Assembly (NCBI GenBank): GCA_005776585.1
Contig: SXOX01000227.1
Location: forward strand, 1 to 54,321
Source of the DNA: Pseudomonadota bacterium
GTDB taxonomy: Bacteria > Myxococcota_A > UBA9042 > GCA-2863065
Direction: 5' to 3'
DNA length: 54,321 nucleotides
Position numbers and translations under genes: made by a program. Of the stretch, positions 45,554 to 54,321 are shown in pieces. The notes beneath the pieces were generated by a model. The model ran no database searches. It was not told where the DNA came from and saw only the letters and a program-made list of their open reading frames with translations. Numbering within the stretch: position 1 is the first letter of the stretch; every line of letters starts with the position of its first letter.

Positions 45554-45844
45554 GTGACGTCAGGCTCAGTGCGCTATCGGATTCATCGCGACCTGGCGTG
45601 GCGTGCCATCGACGAGCACGTCTTCGCGATCACGCCCGACGGACGGCAGCATGAGCTCGCCGGCGACGTGGAGCGGCTCGTGTGGCAGGCCTTGGAGTCC
45701 GGTCCGTGCTCCAGAGACGCGCTCCTCGCGGCGGTCCTCGAGGGCTTCGACGCAGAGCCCACGGGCCCCGAGCGCGTCGGATCGGACCTCGACGTTTTTC
45801 TGGGAGATTTGCTCCTGGCCAAGGTCGTAGAAATGATCGAATGA
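45554..45844 (+). CDS. PqqD-like protein (RRE fold)
   Basis: 96 residues from a GTG 8 bases past the aldolase stop; a second in-frame GTG at 45569 is possible. The fold pattern matches PqqD-like RiPP recognition elements: AWRAIDEHVFAIT, HELAGDVERLVWQALESGPC, RDALLAAVLEGFDAEP and a terminal DVFLGDLLLAKVVEMIE. Such domains bind the leader of precursor peptides and pass them to a modifying enzyme. No PqqE-type radical SAM enzyme or B-type peptidase adjoins it. A peptide with a YxxPxL motif and a kinase lie 7.4 kb downstream on the same strand. Family assignment is good; function here is inference. Confidence 0.7.
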   Translation: MTSGSVRYRIHRDLAWRAIDEHVFAITPDGRQHELAGDVERLVWQALESGPCSRDALLAAVLEGFDAEPTGPERVGSDLDVFLGDLLLAKVVEMIE

Positions 45845-45932
45845 CGAAGAAGTGGCCCTCGGGTCACTAATCTTCGGCGGAGGTGCGCCCGATACCCCCC
45901 TGTGGGTCGACGCGCACGAAGCGGAGGGCAGC

Positions 45933-48900
45933 ATGCGGACAATCGAGGGGCAGTCATTCATCCGGTCGGTCGTGACCACGGTCATGGCGGGGCTCGCCAT
46001 CGTCACGAGCGGTGGCCTTCAGGCCTGCGCCGGCTGTGACGACACGAGCATCGAGGGCGAGATCAGCGACGTCCCCATCACGGGCCTCGACGCCCGCGAC
46101 GGCAGCGGCGATGGGAGCTCCGGCGGTGAGACCAGCGCCGACGTCGCCGACGCTCAGCCCGACACCGACGGGTCGACCGCGGACTCCGGCGATGGCCAGG
46201 ACGGAGACACCAACCCCGCCAATCCTTCGCTCAAGTGCACGCTGCGGACCGCGGCAGGCTTTACCGCCTTTGGGCCACCCACGGCGCTGTCCTTGACCGC
46301 CGCGGACGAGCCGACCAACTACGCCGCCTCACCGGGCCTCCAGTTCGACCTGCGCATGGAGACGTCGCGGGTCGCCGCGGGTGCCGAGGTCAAGCTCACC
46401 ATCACGCCGCCCAACGGCGCGCCAGCCTCCAACTCGGCGACCGTGGCCGCTACGGGTGACACCTCGGGTCGCGCCGACCTGACCAACGTCACGCTGCAAG
46501 TGGGCGCTTCGACGCTCACCGTCGAGACCACCGCCGCAGATGGCTCCAAGCTGACGTGCGAGCCCACGGTCGTCACCGTCGTCGCAGAGTCGTGTGCTGC
46601 GACCATCGCCCCCGTCGCTCCTGGATGCGTCACCGCCGATGCCGACGCCGTCGCCGCGGGCGTCCAGGCCGCGTTCGTCGTCACGCGCACGGCGGGCTCA
46701 TGCACCGACGTCGCCCTCGAGGTCACCGACGCTCAGGGCGTCACCAAGACGACCGCCAAGTCCGCGCTGGCCGGCAACGGCACGGCTACGGTGCTCGCCA
46801 CGGTCAGCTCCGCCGCGAGCGTCGATGGCGTCACCGCCCAGGTCACGGCTCTGTTGTCCAGCACGGCGGGCGCGGCCGCGGGCAAGTCCGCGACGCTCGC
46901 GATTCAGGTCGACACCCAGGTTCCGGCCGTCACGCTCGACTCACCGGTTGCGGCGTCGCTTGGCCTGGCGGACGACGCCGACGGCAACGCTGGCGACGGC
47001 AAGCTCACGCTCACCTTCGGCGGGACCTCCGGCGCCGCGGGCCCGATTCAGCTGCTGTCCAACGGTGTCGCCTTGGCCAGCACGACCGCTGGCGGCGCGA
47101 CCGCTCCCTACACGTGGAGTGCGCAAGGCGTCTTCACGGTCGATGGCGTCTATGCCATCGAGGCACGGGCGACCGACGCGTGCGGGAACGCCGGGACGGC
47201 GACGAAGTCCTATACGATCGCGGTCTCGAAGGCGGCGTTGGCGATCACGACTCCAGCGGCAGGGGCCTCGCTGCTCGCGAAGAACGATGGGACGCCGTCA
47301 ACGGCTCTCGTCTACGAGACGGCCTTCACCGTCACGGCCTCCAAGCTCGCCTTCCCAGCGACGCTGACGGTCAAGTGTCAGGTCCAGGGTGCCGGCAACC
47401 CGTTCGTCACCGTCGGCAGCGCCACCTTTGCGGCGCAGAGCGCGGGCGACCTCTACATCGTGCCCGTCGCCATCGACGTGTCGGTCGTGGGTCAGAAGGT
47501 CGCCTGCTTCGTCGAAGATGCGGGGACCAACCCGGCGCAGTCGGCGTTGAGCGCGTTGGGTGTCGGGCTACCGGCTCCGGCCATGACCCTGATCGCCCCG
47601 CTCGTGGGCGCCGTAGCGGCTGCCACGCAGCTCACCGTGAGCGGCACCACGCAGAACCTCGACGCTGTGATCCCGACCTTGTCGGTGACGACACCGACCG
47701 CCACCATCTCGTCGTTGGCCGCGCCATCCGGAGTCGTCGGCGGCGGGTTCACGTACACGATGCATCTCACGACCGACGGTACCGCGACGGGCGCTACCCT
47801 GGCTGACGGCGTCTACACCATCGGCGTCAGTGCCACCGACGCGTTTGGCAATGCCGTCGCCGCGGTGCGCGACATCCGCCTCGACCGCACGGCGCCGGTG
47901 TTGACCATCTACGCGCCTGCCAAGGCCACGCTCAACCCGATCGACGATCCCGACAGCAATGCGACGCTGGCGGGCTACCAGACCGGAGTCGGCGTCGCCG
48001 TCAACGACGGCGGCCAAGAGGTCGGCTCCGAGGTCTGCCTCTCAACGAACGGCGCGCAGCCGCTCTGCCAGAAGGTCGCGGCCGGAACGACCGTCACGTT
48101 CGCGGACGTGACGCTGCAGCCGGGTCAGAACACGCTGGCGGTCACCGGCAAGGACGCCGCGGGCAATGCCGCCACGGCGACGCAAGCCAGCCCCGTGCTC
48201 GTCAGCGACGCCCCGGCGGTCTTCATCACCAAGCCCGCCTCCGACACCGTGACGGCGGCAACCACTGTCGATCTCACCGTCAAGGTCCAAGACAAGAACG
48301 CACAGCCCATCACGACGGCCACCGTGACCCTCACGCAGGACGCCGTGGCGGTCGCGGCCGCCCCGACCAACAACGGCGACGGCACCTACGACTTCAAGGG
48401 CGTCACGCTCTCGGGTCCCGGCGCGCACGCATTCGTCGCGTCGGCCGTCTTCGCCGCCCTCAGCGGGACCTCGAGCCCGCGCGTCGTCACTCAGAAGGTG
48501 ACGCAGCCGACCATCGCCTTCGACTCGCCCAAGGATGGCGACGCGCTCAATCGGACCTCGCCGCTGTGTGCGCCGGGCAAGCTCGACTGCGAGCTCTCAG
48601 TCACGTGCGCGACCCAGAACGTCGAGAACGGCTCGGTCGCCACGCTGTCCGGGAGCTGCGGTGGTGGCGCCGTCACGGGGTCTGGGCTCGTCACCGCCGA
48701 TCAGGTCGTGTTCGCCGGCGTCGTGCTCAACAACAACGCCAAGTGCACGCTCACGTGCGAGGTCACCGATCAGGTCGGCGTGAAGGCCTCGGCCGTCGCC
48801 ACCGTGTCCGTGGACCGCACCGCGCCCAAGATCACGGTCTTCAACAAGCCCGCCAACACCGCGCTGATCGCCACCGACGATGAGGACAAGAGCGCCTCCG

Positions 48901-51900
48901 GCCTCCAGTACTCGCCGCAGGTGACCGTCTGCGGCGTCGAGCAAGGGCAGCTCGTGACGATCACGCTCACGCCGGACGGTGGCGCCGCCACGTCCATCAC
49001 CGCGCCCGTCGACCAGACCCTCGCCGACAATCAGTGCGCGATCATCGCGTTTTCGCTGTCTCCCGTTCCGCAAGGCGTCGTGACCTTCAAGGCCACCGTG
49101 AGCGACAAGGCCGGTAACGCCGCCACGCCGCTCGCCAAGGCCGTCCAGGTCGTCTCCGATCAGGCCTACGTGCGCATCTCGGCGCCGGGCTTCATCCCAC
49201 CGACGACGTGCACGACCGACGCTGAGTGCCAGGCTCCTGGCCTCTGCCACCTCGGTCTCTGCACGCGGCCCTGGGGTCAGTCGGACGTGCGCAAGCTCAA
49301 TGTCATCGCGCTGGGCTTCCCGTCGCTCACGGGCAACCTGCGCGTCTGCACCACGAGCCCGCTGTACGCCACGAAGACGGCCTGCCAGACGGTGGGTTAT
49401 CACGAGGCCGCCGATCCGGTCACGCTCATCAACCCGCCTGCGCCCAAGGAGCTCGACGTTACGGCCGTTTCAGACGACGCCCATGACTTCATCGTCGAGC
49501 TCAAGCTCACCGAGGCCGGGCAGTGGACCTCGTCACTCGATGCGGTCGATGCCAAGGATCGGAGCCGCCTCGTCTGGATCGACACCGTGCCCGCCGTCGT
49601 CGGGTTGCCGGTGTGCGTCAACGACACCCAGGCTCCCGCAGGCACCTGGAACGCCGCGGAGGTCGCTGGCGGGCTCACGCTCACGGCGACGTCCAGCAAG
49701 CCGGGGACCGCGACCATCAAGGTCGATGGCTCCGTCAAGAAGTCGACCGCCGTGGCCGCTGGCTCGGTCTCGTTCGTCTTCGCCGCCGCCGAAGTGGCCG
49801 CCACCTTCGGCGAGGGTCCGCACAGCGTCACGGTCACGGTCGTCGACGCGGTGGGCAACACCTCGACCTCTGCTCCGCTCGACGTCACCGTCGACGTGTC
49901 CAAGCCGACGCTCGCGTTTAGCGCGCCGTCGTCGTCGCCGTTGCTGGCGGGCGCCAGTCGCGACATCGCGCTGCTGTCTGACGCGGTGGGTCAGACGGTG
50001 ACGCTCATCGACAAGGGCCTCACGGTCGCGAGCACGCCGGTCGCCGCCGATGGCACGGCCAGCTTCCCGTTTGGCACCTTCGCCGTGCTCACCGACGGCA
50101 CCCACGTGCTCACGGCGTCGGTGACCGATCCGGCCGGCAACACCACGTTTGCGCCCCAGATGCAGGTCCTCGTCGACACGGTCCCGCCCACCGCCTCGCT
50201 CACCGCGCCGGTCGACGGCGCGTCGTTGGTCGACTCCGATGACGCGTCGGCGCAGGGCGGCTTCCAGATCAACGTCGCTGCGCTCTTTGGCGGCGACACC
50301 GCGACCTGGGAGGTGCGCCTGTCGACCAACTGCAGCGCGGCGTTTGCCGCCTGCGATGCGCCCTCGACGGTCATGTCGGGCTCCGCGCTCGACGGGCTCA
50401 ACCCGGCGCAGACCATCACGTTGCCCATCCTCAAGACGCCGGACTACCTGATCGTCTCCGCGGTCGCCAAGGACGCCGCCGGGAACACGACGACCGTCAA
50501 CGCCAAGCTCACCGTCACGCTGTCCAATTGTCAGGCGGCGCTCACGGGGCTTCCGTCCAGCGGCCTCATGGGCAACGCGCTGTGCCCCACAGCTGGCTCC
50601 GACTGCGCCAGCGTCACGCTCCCCGTCACGATTCAGCTCGTCGGCGCCTGCGGTCTGGCTCTGACGATGCAGCTCTACAAGAACGGGATCGCCTCGGGCT
50701 CCGCAGTCATCGTCAACGGCTCGGCGACCTTCAACGTCACCTTCACCCACGGCACGGCCACGGCCCTCGAGGGCCGCGCGATCACAGCGGCCTCGGCGCT
50801 CGTCGCGTCCACGGGAGAGAAGACCTGGACTGCGGACCTGCACGACCCGGTCATCGCGTTCTCGGCCAAACAGTTCACCGGTGACAACGGTGCGTTCACC
50901 TCGCCGGCCACGGGCCAGACCGTGAGCTTCACCGCCAAGAGCGACCTCTCCACGGCCACTCCCGGCCTCCAGGTCGCGCTGCGGGTGGACGTGACCGAGG
51001 ACCAGCCGGAGGGTGAGTTCACCTCGCTGTTCCTGACACGGCCGAACAGCACCATCGGACCCATCACGGGCACGAGCCCCACGATCCCCATATTCATCGA
51101 TCAGTTCACGGGCGACGTCACCAACGTCACGCTGGAAGACGGCGTGGGGATCGTCGTGACGGCGCTAGCGACCGACAAGGTGGGCAACTCGGCTCAGACG
51201 ACCTTCACCTACTCAAGCGATGTCGGGGTCCCGGGAGCCTTGGCGCTCACGGTCGCGACCGTGAGTCCGCGACGTCCGGCGGTCAACCTGAGCTGGAAGG
51301 CCGTGGGCGACAACGGCACGACGGGGGCGCCCGCGACGTCCTACGACATTCGCTACTCCAGGACGCCGATCTCTGAGGGTACGTTCACAACCGCGTGCAA
51401 GGCCAACGCGCTGATCGGCGCGGCGGCGCTGCCCACGCCGGCGGCCCCCGGCACGGATCAGACCTACGCGGTCACGGGACCGGATCCGCGCGGGCCGAGC
51501 TACCAAGAGAACGGCCAGAGCTGCCACTTCGTCCTGCGGACCGATGGGGGCACCTGGTACTTCGCCGCGCGCGCGCTCGACGCCGCTGGCAACGCCGGTC
51601 CCATCGGCACCGCTTCGACGACCGAGCTCAAGCTGAATGCGGCCAAGGTCAGCGTGGTCGGCGCGGGCTTCACCGCCGCGGTCAATACGCAATTCGACCG
51701 GCGCATCTCGTCCATCGGGGACGTGAACAACGACACGTTTGCCGACTTCGTCGTGGGCGGCAATCAGACCAACGGCTTCTGTGTCATCTACGGTAGCAAG
51801 CAGAACACGGTGCCCAACCTCACCATCGCCGACGCGAAGACGGCGGCCCTGGCCACTGACCCGTGGCAGTGCTTCATGGACGCGACCAGCACGCGCGCGG

Positions 51901-53147
51901 GCTCGCCGGCCAAGAGCATCGGCGACTGGAACGGAGACGGTCTTCAGGACTTCGCGGTCAGCGCCGAGATCCCCGGCGCGCCGGTGCTGCGTCAGATTCG
52001 CATCTACTTTGGCGTCAACGGCGGGCGCCTCGCGAGCACGGCGTCGGTCAGCATCGTCGGATTCAACGACACTCAGCCGTCCAAGGTCTTTGCGGGCGGG
52101 GGCAACTTCAATGGCGACGTCAACGGGCTCAACCCGCTCGATGACCTTCTCGTGGGGAGCCGGCTCGAGAGCCCCAACAAGGTGTACCTCGTCCCCGGTC
52201 ACGCCAGCGTCAGCAGCCTCCCGCTCGTCGGTGGCATCCCCACCCTCGATCTGGCCTCCGCGACGGCGCGCGCCGGCTTCGGCGTCGTGACCTTCCAGAT
52301 GAAGACGGTCGCGACTGGTGGACCGGATTTTGGCTCCCAGGTCGAGTTCGCTGGCAACGCATTGACCGACACCGGCTCGCCGCAGTTCGACGAGGTCGCG
52401 ATCTCGGGCTCGGAGCCCACGGGCGGCTCGCAGGTCGTGGTCATCAAGGGCCGCGCCCTCACGCTCACGCAGGAGACCATCCTCGAGTACAGCTTCCTCC
52501 ACGATCAGTCGGCCAACGCCCTGTTCGACGACGCCAAGAGCGTTCAGCTCGTCCCTGTGCCGTTCTCCAAGGAGACGTTCGGCGACCAGATCGTGGGCGG
52601 TCGCGACTTCGACGGCGATGGCACACCGGACCTCCTCGTCGGCCACGGCAAGAACGGCTCGACGATCGTGCCCAACAACCCATCGCTGTATATCTTCAGT
52701 GGCACGGCGATTCAGGCGCACCTCGGCAGCTCGCTCCAGATGACGCTCGCGGCTCAGCCGGTCGGCGATGGCGCCTTCCCGAACGCCGAGGGGCTCGCCA
52801 CGAGCGGGACCTACGGCGGCTTCGACGCGGCCATCAACGTGGACGACGACCTGGGCTCGGCCGCGCAGGACTCCATCGACGTCTTGTTCCTGAAGTACCC
52901 GCCCACGGACTCCGCCACTGGTGGGGCGGCCTACATCCGGTTGAACACCCACAACCCGAACGCGACACCGACGGCGCTTCCGTATGGCACGTTCCCGTAC
53001 GTGGACCTCCAGCTCGTGGACCCCTTCGCGGTCAACGCCAAGTTCGGCAACTTCGCGATCCGCGGGATTGGCGACTTCAACGGCGACGGCCTCGAGGACT
53101 TCGTCGTGGGGACCAATGGCTCGGGGTACTCGGTACTGTTCTACTAG
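45933..53147 (+). CDS. Giant Ig-like / FG-GAP repeat lipoprotein
   Basis: 2404 residues. GGAGGG five bases ahead selects the ATG at 45933. The signal peptide ends in LQAC (about Cys32). An Asp/Gly-rich linker (about 40-95) leads to many Ig-like beta-sandwich modules in tandem (about 100-1760), recurring as VxVDRTAPxxTxxxP, NxAVTGKDAAGN and VTDPAGNTTF. A small cysteine module (CTTDAECQAPGLCHLGLC) lies near residue 1090. A fibronectin-III-like segment comes at about 1765-1900 (PAVNLSWKAVGDNG). The C-terminus (about 1910-2404) has five FG-GAP-like calcium motifs (GDVNNDTFADF, GDWNGDGLQDF, GNFNGD with PLDD, RDFDGDGTPDL, GDFNGDGLEDF), as in integrin-type propellers. Probably a long surface adhesin. 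Confidence 0.9.
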   Translation: MRTIEGQSFIRSVVTTVMAGLAIVTSGGLQACAGCDDTSIEGEISDVPITGLDARDGSGDGSSGGETSADVADAQPDTDGSTADSGDGQDGDTNPANPSLKCTLRTAAGFTAFGPPTALSLTAADEPTNYAASPGLQFDLRMETSRVAAGAEVKLTITPPNGAPASNSATVAATGDTSGRADLTNVTLQVGASTLTVETTAADGSKLTCEPTVVTVVAESCAATIAPVAPGCVTADADAVAAGVQAAFVVTRTAGSCTDVALEVTDAQGVTKTTAKSALAGNGTATVLATVSSAASVDGVTAQVTALLSSTAGAAAGKSATLAIQVDTQVPAVTLDSPVAASLGLADDADGNAGDGKLTLTFGGTSGAAGPIQLLSNGVALASTTAGGATAPYTWSAQGVFTVDGVYAIEARATDACGNAGTATKSYTIAVSKAALAITTPAAGASLLAKNDGTPSTALVYETAFTVTASKLAFPATLTVKCQVQGAGNPFVTVGSATFAAQSAGDLYIVPVAIDVSVVGQKVACFVEDAGTNPAQSALSALGVGLPAPAMTLIAPLVGAVAAATQLTVSGTTQNLDAVIPTLSVTTPTATISSLAAPSGVVGGGFTYTMHLTTDGTATGATLADGVYTIGVSATDAFGNAVAAVRDIRLDRTAPVLTIYAPAKATLNPIDDPDSNATLAGYQTGVGVAVNDGGQEVGSEVCLSTNGAQPLCQKVAAGTTVTFADVTLQPGQNTLAVTGKDAAGNAATATQASPVLVSDAPAVFITKPASDTVTAATTVDLTVKVQDKNAQPITTATVTLTQDAVAVAAAPTNNGDGTYDFKGVTLSGPGAHAFVASAVFAALSGTSSPRVVTQKVTQPTIAFDSPKDGDALNRTSPLCAPGKLDCELSVTCATQNVENGSVATLSGSCGGGAVTGSGLVTADQVVFAGVVLNNNAKCTLTCEVTDQVGVKASAVATVSVDRTAPKITVFNKPANTALIATDDEDKSASGLQYSPQVTVCGVEQGQLVTITLTPDGGAATSITAPVDQTLADNQCAIIAFSLSPVPQGVVTFKATVSDKAGNAATPLAKAVQVVSDQAYVRISAPGFIPPTTCTTDAECQAPGLCHLGLCTRPWGQSDVRKLNVIALGFPSLTGNLRVCTTSPLYATKTACQTVGYHEAADPVTLINPPAPKELDVTAVSDDAHDFIVELKLTEAGQWTSSLDAVDAKDRSRLVWIDTVPAVVGLPVCVNDTQAPAGTWNAAEVAGGLTLTATSSKPGTATIKVDGSVKKSTAVAAGSVSFVFAAAEVAATFGEGPHSVTVTVVDAVGNTSTSAPLDVTVDVSKPTLAFSAPSSSPLLAGASRDIALLSDAVGQTVTLIDKGLTVASTPVAADGTASFPFGTFAVLTDGTHVLTASVTDPAGNTTFAPQMQVLVDTVPPTASLTAPVDGASLVDSDDASAQGGFQINVAALFGGDTATWEVRLSTNCSAAFAACDAPSTVMSGSALDGLNPAQTITLPILKTPDYLIVSAVAKDAAGNTTTVNAKLTVTLSNCQAALTGLPSSGLMGNALCPTAGSDCASVTLPVTIQLVGACGLALTMQLYKNGIASGSAVIVNGSATFNVTFTHGTATALEGRAITAASALVASTGEKTWTADLHDPVIAFSAKQFTGDNGAFTSPATGQTVSFTAKSDLSTATPGLQVALRVDVTEDQPEGEFTSLFLTRPNSTIGPITGTSPTIPIFIDQFTGDVTNVTLEDGVGIVVTALATDKVGNSAQTTFTYSSDVGVPGALALTVATVSPRRPAVNLSWKAVGDNGTTGAPATSYDIRYSRTPISEGTFTTACKANALIGAAALPTPAAPGTDQTYAVTGPDPRGPSYQENGQSCHFVLRTDGGTWYFAARALDAAGNAGPIGTASTTELKLNAAKVSVVGAGFTAAVNTQFDRRISSIGDVNNDTFADFVVGGNQTNGFCVIYGSKQNTVPNLTIADAKTAALATDPWQCFMDATSTRAGSPAKSIGDWNGDGLQDFAVSAEIPGAPVLRQIRIYFGVNGGRLASTASVSIVGFNDTQPSKVFAGGGNFNGDVNGLNPLDDLLVGSRLESPNKVYLVPGHASVSSLPLVGGIPTLDLASATARAGFGVVTFQMKTVATGGPDFGSQVEFAGNALTDTGSPQFDEVAISGSEPTGGSQVVVIKGRALTLTQETILEYSFLHDQSANALFDDAKSVQLVPVPFSKETFGDQIVGGRDFDGDGTPDLLVGHGKNGSTIVPNNPSLYIFSGTAIQAHLGSSLQMTLAAQPVGDGAFPNAEGLATSGTYGGFDAAINVDDDLGSAAQDSIDVLFLKYPPTDSATGGAAYIRLNTHNPNATPTALPYGTFPYVDLQLVDPFAVNAKFGNFAIRGIGDFNGDGLEDFVVGTNGSGYSVLFY

Positions 53148-53149
53148 CA

Positions 53150-53172
53150 CTCGCGGCCACCGCGGCTGCGAG
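53150..53172 (+). terminator. Hairpin after the giant lipoprotein gene
   Basis: CTCGC-G-GCC-ACCGC-GGC-T-GCGAG, a 9-bp stem with one G-T pair and a 5-base loop, beginning 3 bases past the stop codon. No T-tract follows. Confidence 0.4.
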
Positions 53173-53190
53173 GGGCAGAGCGTCGAAAGG

Positions 53191-53219
53191 TTGATCGGCT
53201 CGCCGGTCCCCTGTAACCA
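53191..53219 (+). promoter_or_regulatory. Putative promoter of the peptide-kinase genes
   Basis: TTGATC (53191-53196), 17-bp spacer, TAACCA (53214-53219). The -10 is weak. An imperfect dyad, GATCGGC-TC-GCCGGTC (53193-53208), overlaps the -35 and spacer. The leader is about 20 bases. Confidence 0.35.
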
Positions 53220-53242
53220 ACGCTCCGAAGGAAAGGTGCGCC

Positions 53243-53425
53243 ATGAATCGCTCGAATGACTCGACCCAGGATCCCAAACCGCAGCGCCCTGCGAGCGCGT
53301 CGCTCCGCCCCAAGCGACCGTATCGTTCGCCCGTGCTGCGCTCGACTACGGCGTTCGAGAAGCTGGCGCTCCAGTCCTGCGCGCCGGCCGACAAGTTTCC
53401 GGCGGGCGACTGCCTCGAGACCTGA
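53243..53425 (+). CDS. Small peptide with YxxPxL motif (RiPP precursor candidate)
   Basis: 60 residues. The N-terminal half is polar and basic (K12, R15, R22, K24, R25). YRSPVL (Tyr27, Pro30, Leu32) matches the YxxPxL leader motif bound by RRE domains in lasso-peptide systems. A helical stretch, FEKLALQSC, follows, and the C-terminal part has Cys46 and Cys57 and ends in DCLET. AAGGAAAGG upstream is a good ribosome binding site. Its stop overlaps the kinase start as TGATG, so the two are translated together. No signal peptide or double-glycine site. This is a candidate, not a proven precursor; a small regulator is the alternative. Confidence 0.6.
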   Translation: MNRSNDSTQDPKPQRPASASLRPKRPYRSPVLRSTTAFEKLALQSCAPADKFPAGDCLET

Positions 53426-54258
53426 TGCCCGCCTTTCGGATCGGCCCGGTGACCTTCGCCGTCACCGGAGCGAGCGGCTGCGACGACCTCGTCGCGACCG
53501 CGCAGCGCTGCCACGAAGCCTTCCTGACCTCGGACACGCCTGACTTGACCGTGCGGCTGTCGCGCAGCAAGCGATCGCTCGACGGGCCGCGGCTGCCCTT
53601 GGCCGAGCGCGACGGCCACGGCGCCTACGCGCTGCGCTACCTCGGCTGGCGGGGCGTCTACGCTCCAGCGGACGGCGTCGCTCAAGTCGAGCTCGGCGCG
53701 GGCGCGCCTGCGGCTTTGGACCACAAGCGGGCGGAGTCGTTCGTGCGGGCGGTGATCGGCATCGCCGTCGAGCGCGCTGGCGGGCTCTCGCTCCATGCGG
53801 CCGGCCTCGTCACCGAGGGTCATGCGCACGTCTTCTACGGGCCGAGCGGCGCGGGGAAGACCACCATCGCGCGGACGTTCGCGTCCGACGCGCTGCTCAG
53901 CGACGATCACGTGATTCTGGCGCCCGCTGCGAGCGGTCGCTGGACTGCGTATGCCACTCCCTACGGCGGCCGCGAGGGCACCCCATGTCACGCGACCTCG
54001 GCGCCGCTGGCCACGCTCGCGTGGCTCATCCAGCACCCGCGCCTGTCGACGGCGCCCATGCGTCGGACCACGGCGGTCGGCGCGCTCCTCGGGCAGGTCA
54101 TCCACGTCTCGACCGCTCCCGAGGACTCGGCCACGGTGCTCGATCGGCTCGCTGAGCTCGCGCGCCGCGTGCGGTGCGTCGAGCTGCGCTTCAACCGTCA
54201 GGACTCCATCTGGACCGCCCTGCGACCCACTCGCCCACTGGAGGCCGCCCATGCATGA
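53425..54258 (+). CDS. HPr-kinase-like P-loop protein
   Basis: 277 residues. The P-loop GPSGAGKTT (139-147) is preceded by LHAAGLVTEGHAHVFY and followed by LLSDDHVIL (157-165), the arrangement of the HprK C-terminal kinase fold. HprK phosphorylates a serine of HPr in sugar regulation. Relatives without the phosphotransferase context are found in lasso-peptide clusters, where some phosphorylate the product. The N-terminal ~110 residues lack clear homology. The substrate is most likely a neighbour product, possibly the peptide at 53243, which ends in Thr60. Its stop lies inside the next gene. Confidence 0.75.
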   Translation: MPAFRIGPVTFAVTGASGCDDLVATAQRCHEAFLTSDTPDLTVRLSRSKRSLDGPRLPLAERDGHGAYALRYLGWRGVYAPADGVAQVELGAGAPAALDHKRAESFVRAVIGIAVERAGGLSLHAAGLVTEGHAHVFYGPSGAGKTTIARTFASDALLSDDHVILAPAASGRWTAYATPYGGREGTPCHATSAPLATLAWLIQHPRLSTAPMRRTTAVGALLGQVIHVSTAPEDSATVLDRLAELARRVRCVELRFNRQDSIWTALRPTRPLEAAHA

Positions 54259-54321
54259 CCCCGCCGTGTCAGCGCGCTTGCGCGAGCTCTACATCGAGCG
54301 CGGCATGCTGCTCCGCGTCCA
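54251..54321 (+). CDS. 5' end of an unidentified gene
   Basis: The frame opens at the ATG at 54251, overlapping the kinase gene by 8 bases, and runs off the window after 23 residues (start HDPAVSARLRELYIERGM, then hydrophobic). Too short to identify. The overlap implies coupling to the kinase; a third cassette gene would be decisive. Confidence 0.45.
   Translation, partial: MHDPAVSARLRELYIERGMLLRV

Overview
The window is GC-rich DNA from a Gram-negative bacterium that looks like a member of the Myxococcota or former Deltaproteobacteria. The inference rests on a CdnL/CarD regulator, an rpsP-khpA-rimM-trmD-(SPOUT methyltransferase)-rplS-rnhB-yraN block, many cysteine-rich lipoproteins, and giant calcium-binding repeat lipoproteins. 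No tRNA, rRNA, CRISPR array, insertion sequence or phage gene was found. Several genes share a promoter type of TTGNNN, 16-18 bp, then TANNNT (often TACACT or TACGCT).

Layout. 1-5.6 kb: the 3' part of a cystathionine beta-synthase gene, an exported helix-hairpin-helix-like protein, two tandem paralogous lipoproteins, an AMIN-like exported protein, and a protein with a Pro/Ala-rich N-terminus and a glycosyltransferase-like C-terminus. 5.7-15.6 kb (minus): cdnL, an unknown small gene, bamD, the stress pair grpE/hrcA, a 1275-residue surface protein that looks like two lipoproteins joined in frame, an FHA-GGDEF diguanylate cyclase, and a membrane-anchored exported protein. 15.6-16.4 kb (plus): two small unknown genes. 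16.4-20.4 kb (minus): the ribosome and RNA maintenance operon. 20.6-30.6 kb (plus): an M1 aminopeptidase with HEAT-like repeats, a small lipoprotein, a tightly overlapping trpEGDCF operon (no trpA or trpB here) whose last coupled gene encodes an exported HEAT-repeat protein, and a cysteine-rich lipoprotein.

30.6-36.5 kb is a divergent polyhydroxyalkanoate (PHA) locus. The minus arm is phaR, a phasin and a PHA synthase. The plus arm is a phasin/PhaE-like protein, an acyl-CoA synthetase, a second PHA synthase and a glutamine amidotransferase-like protein. A perfect TTTTTGCA-CC-TGCAAAAA palindrome beside the phasin promoter and a TGC/GCA dyad over the plus-arm transcription start are probable PhaR operators.

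36.5-43.3 kb is one 2262-residue lipoprotein with MopE-like modules, exactly 41 back-to-back 36-residue TSP3-type calcium-binding repeats, and a DUF2341-like end. Next come a ClpX-like AAA+ ATPase (minus), class I fructose-bisphosphate aldolase, and a PqqD-like protein. A 2404-residue Ig-like/FG-GAP lipoprotein fills 45.9-53.1 kb. The window ends with a 60-residue peptide carrying YRSPVL, a YxxPxL motif like that of lasso-peptide leaders, directly coupled to an HPr-kinase-like P-loop protein and a truncated third gene. With the PqqD-like protein, this is the best candidate here for an undescribed system: a small kinase-containing RiPP-like cassette.
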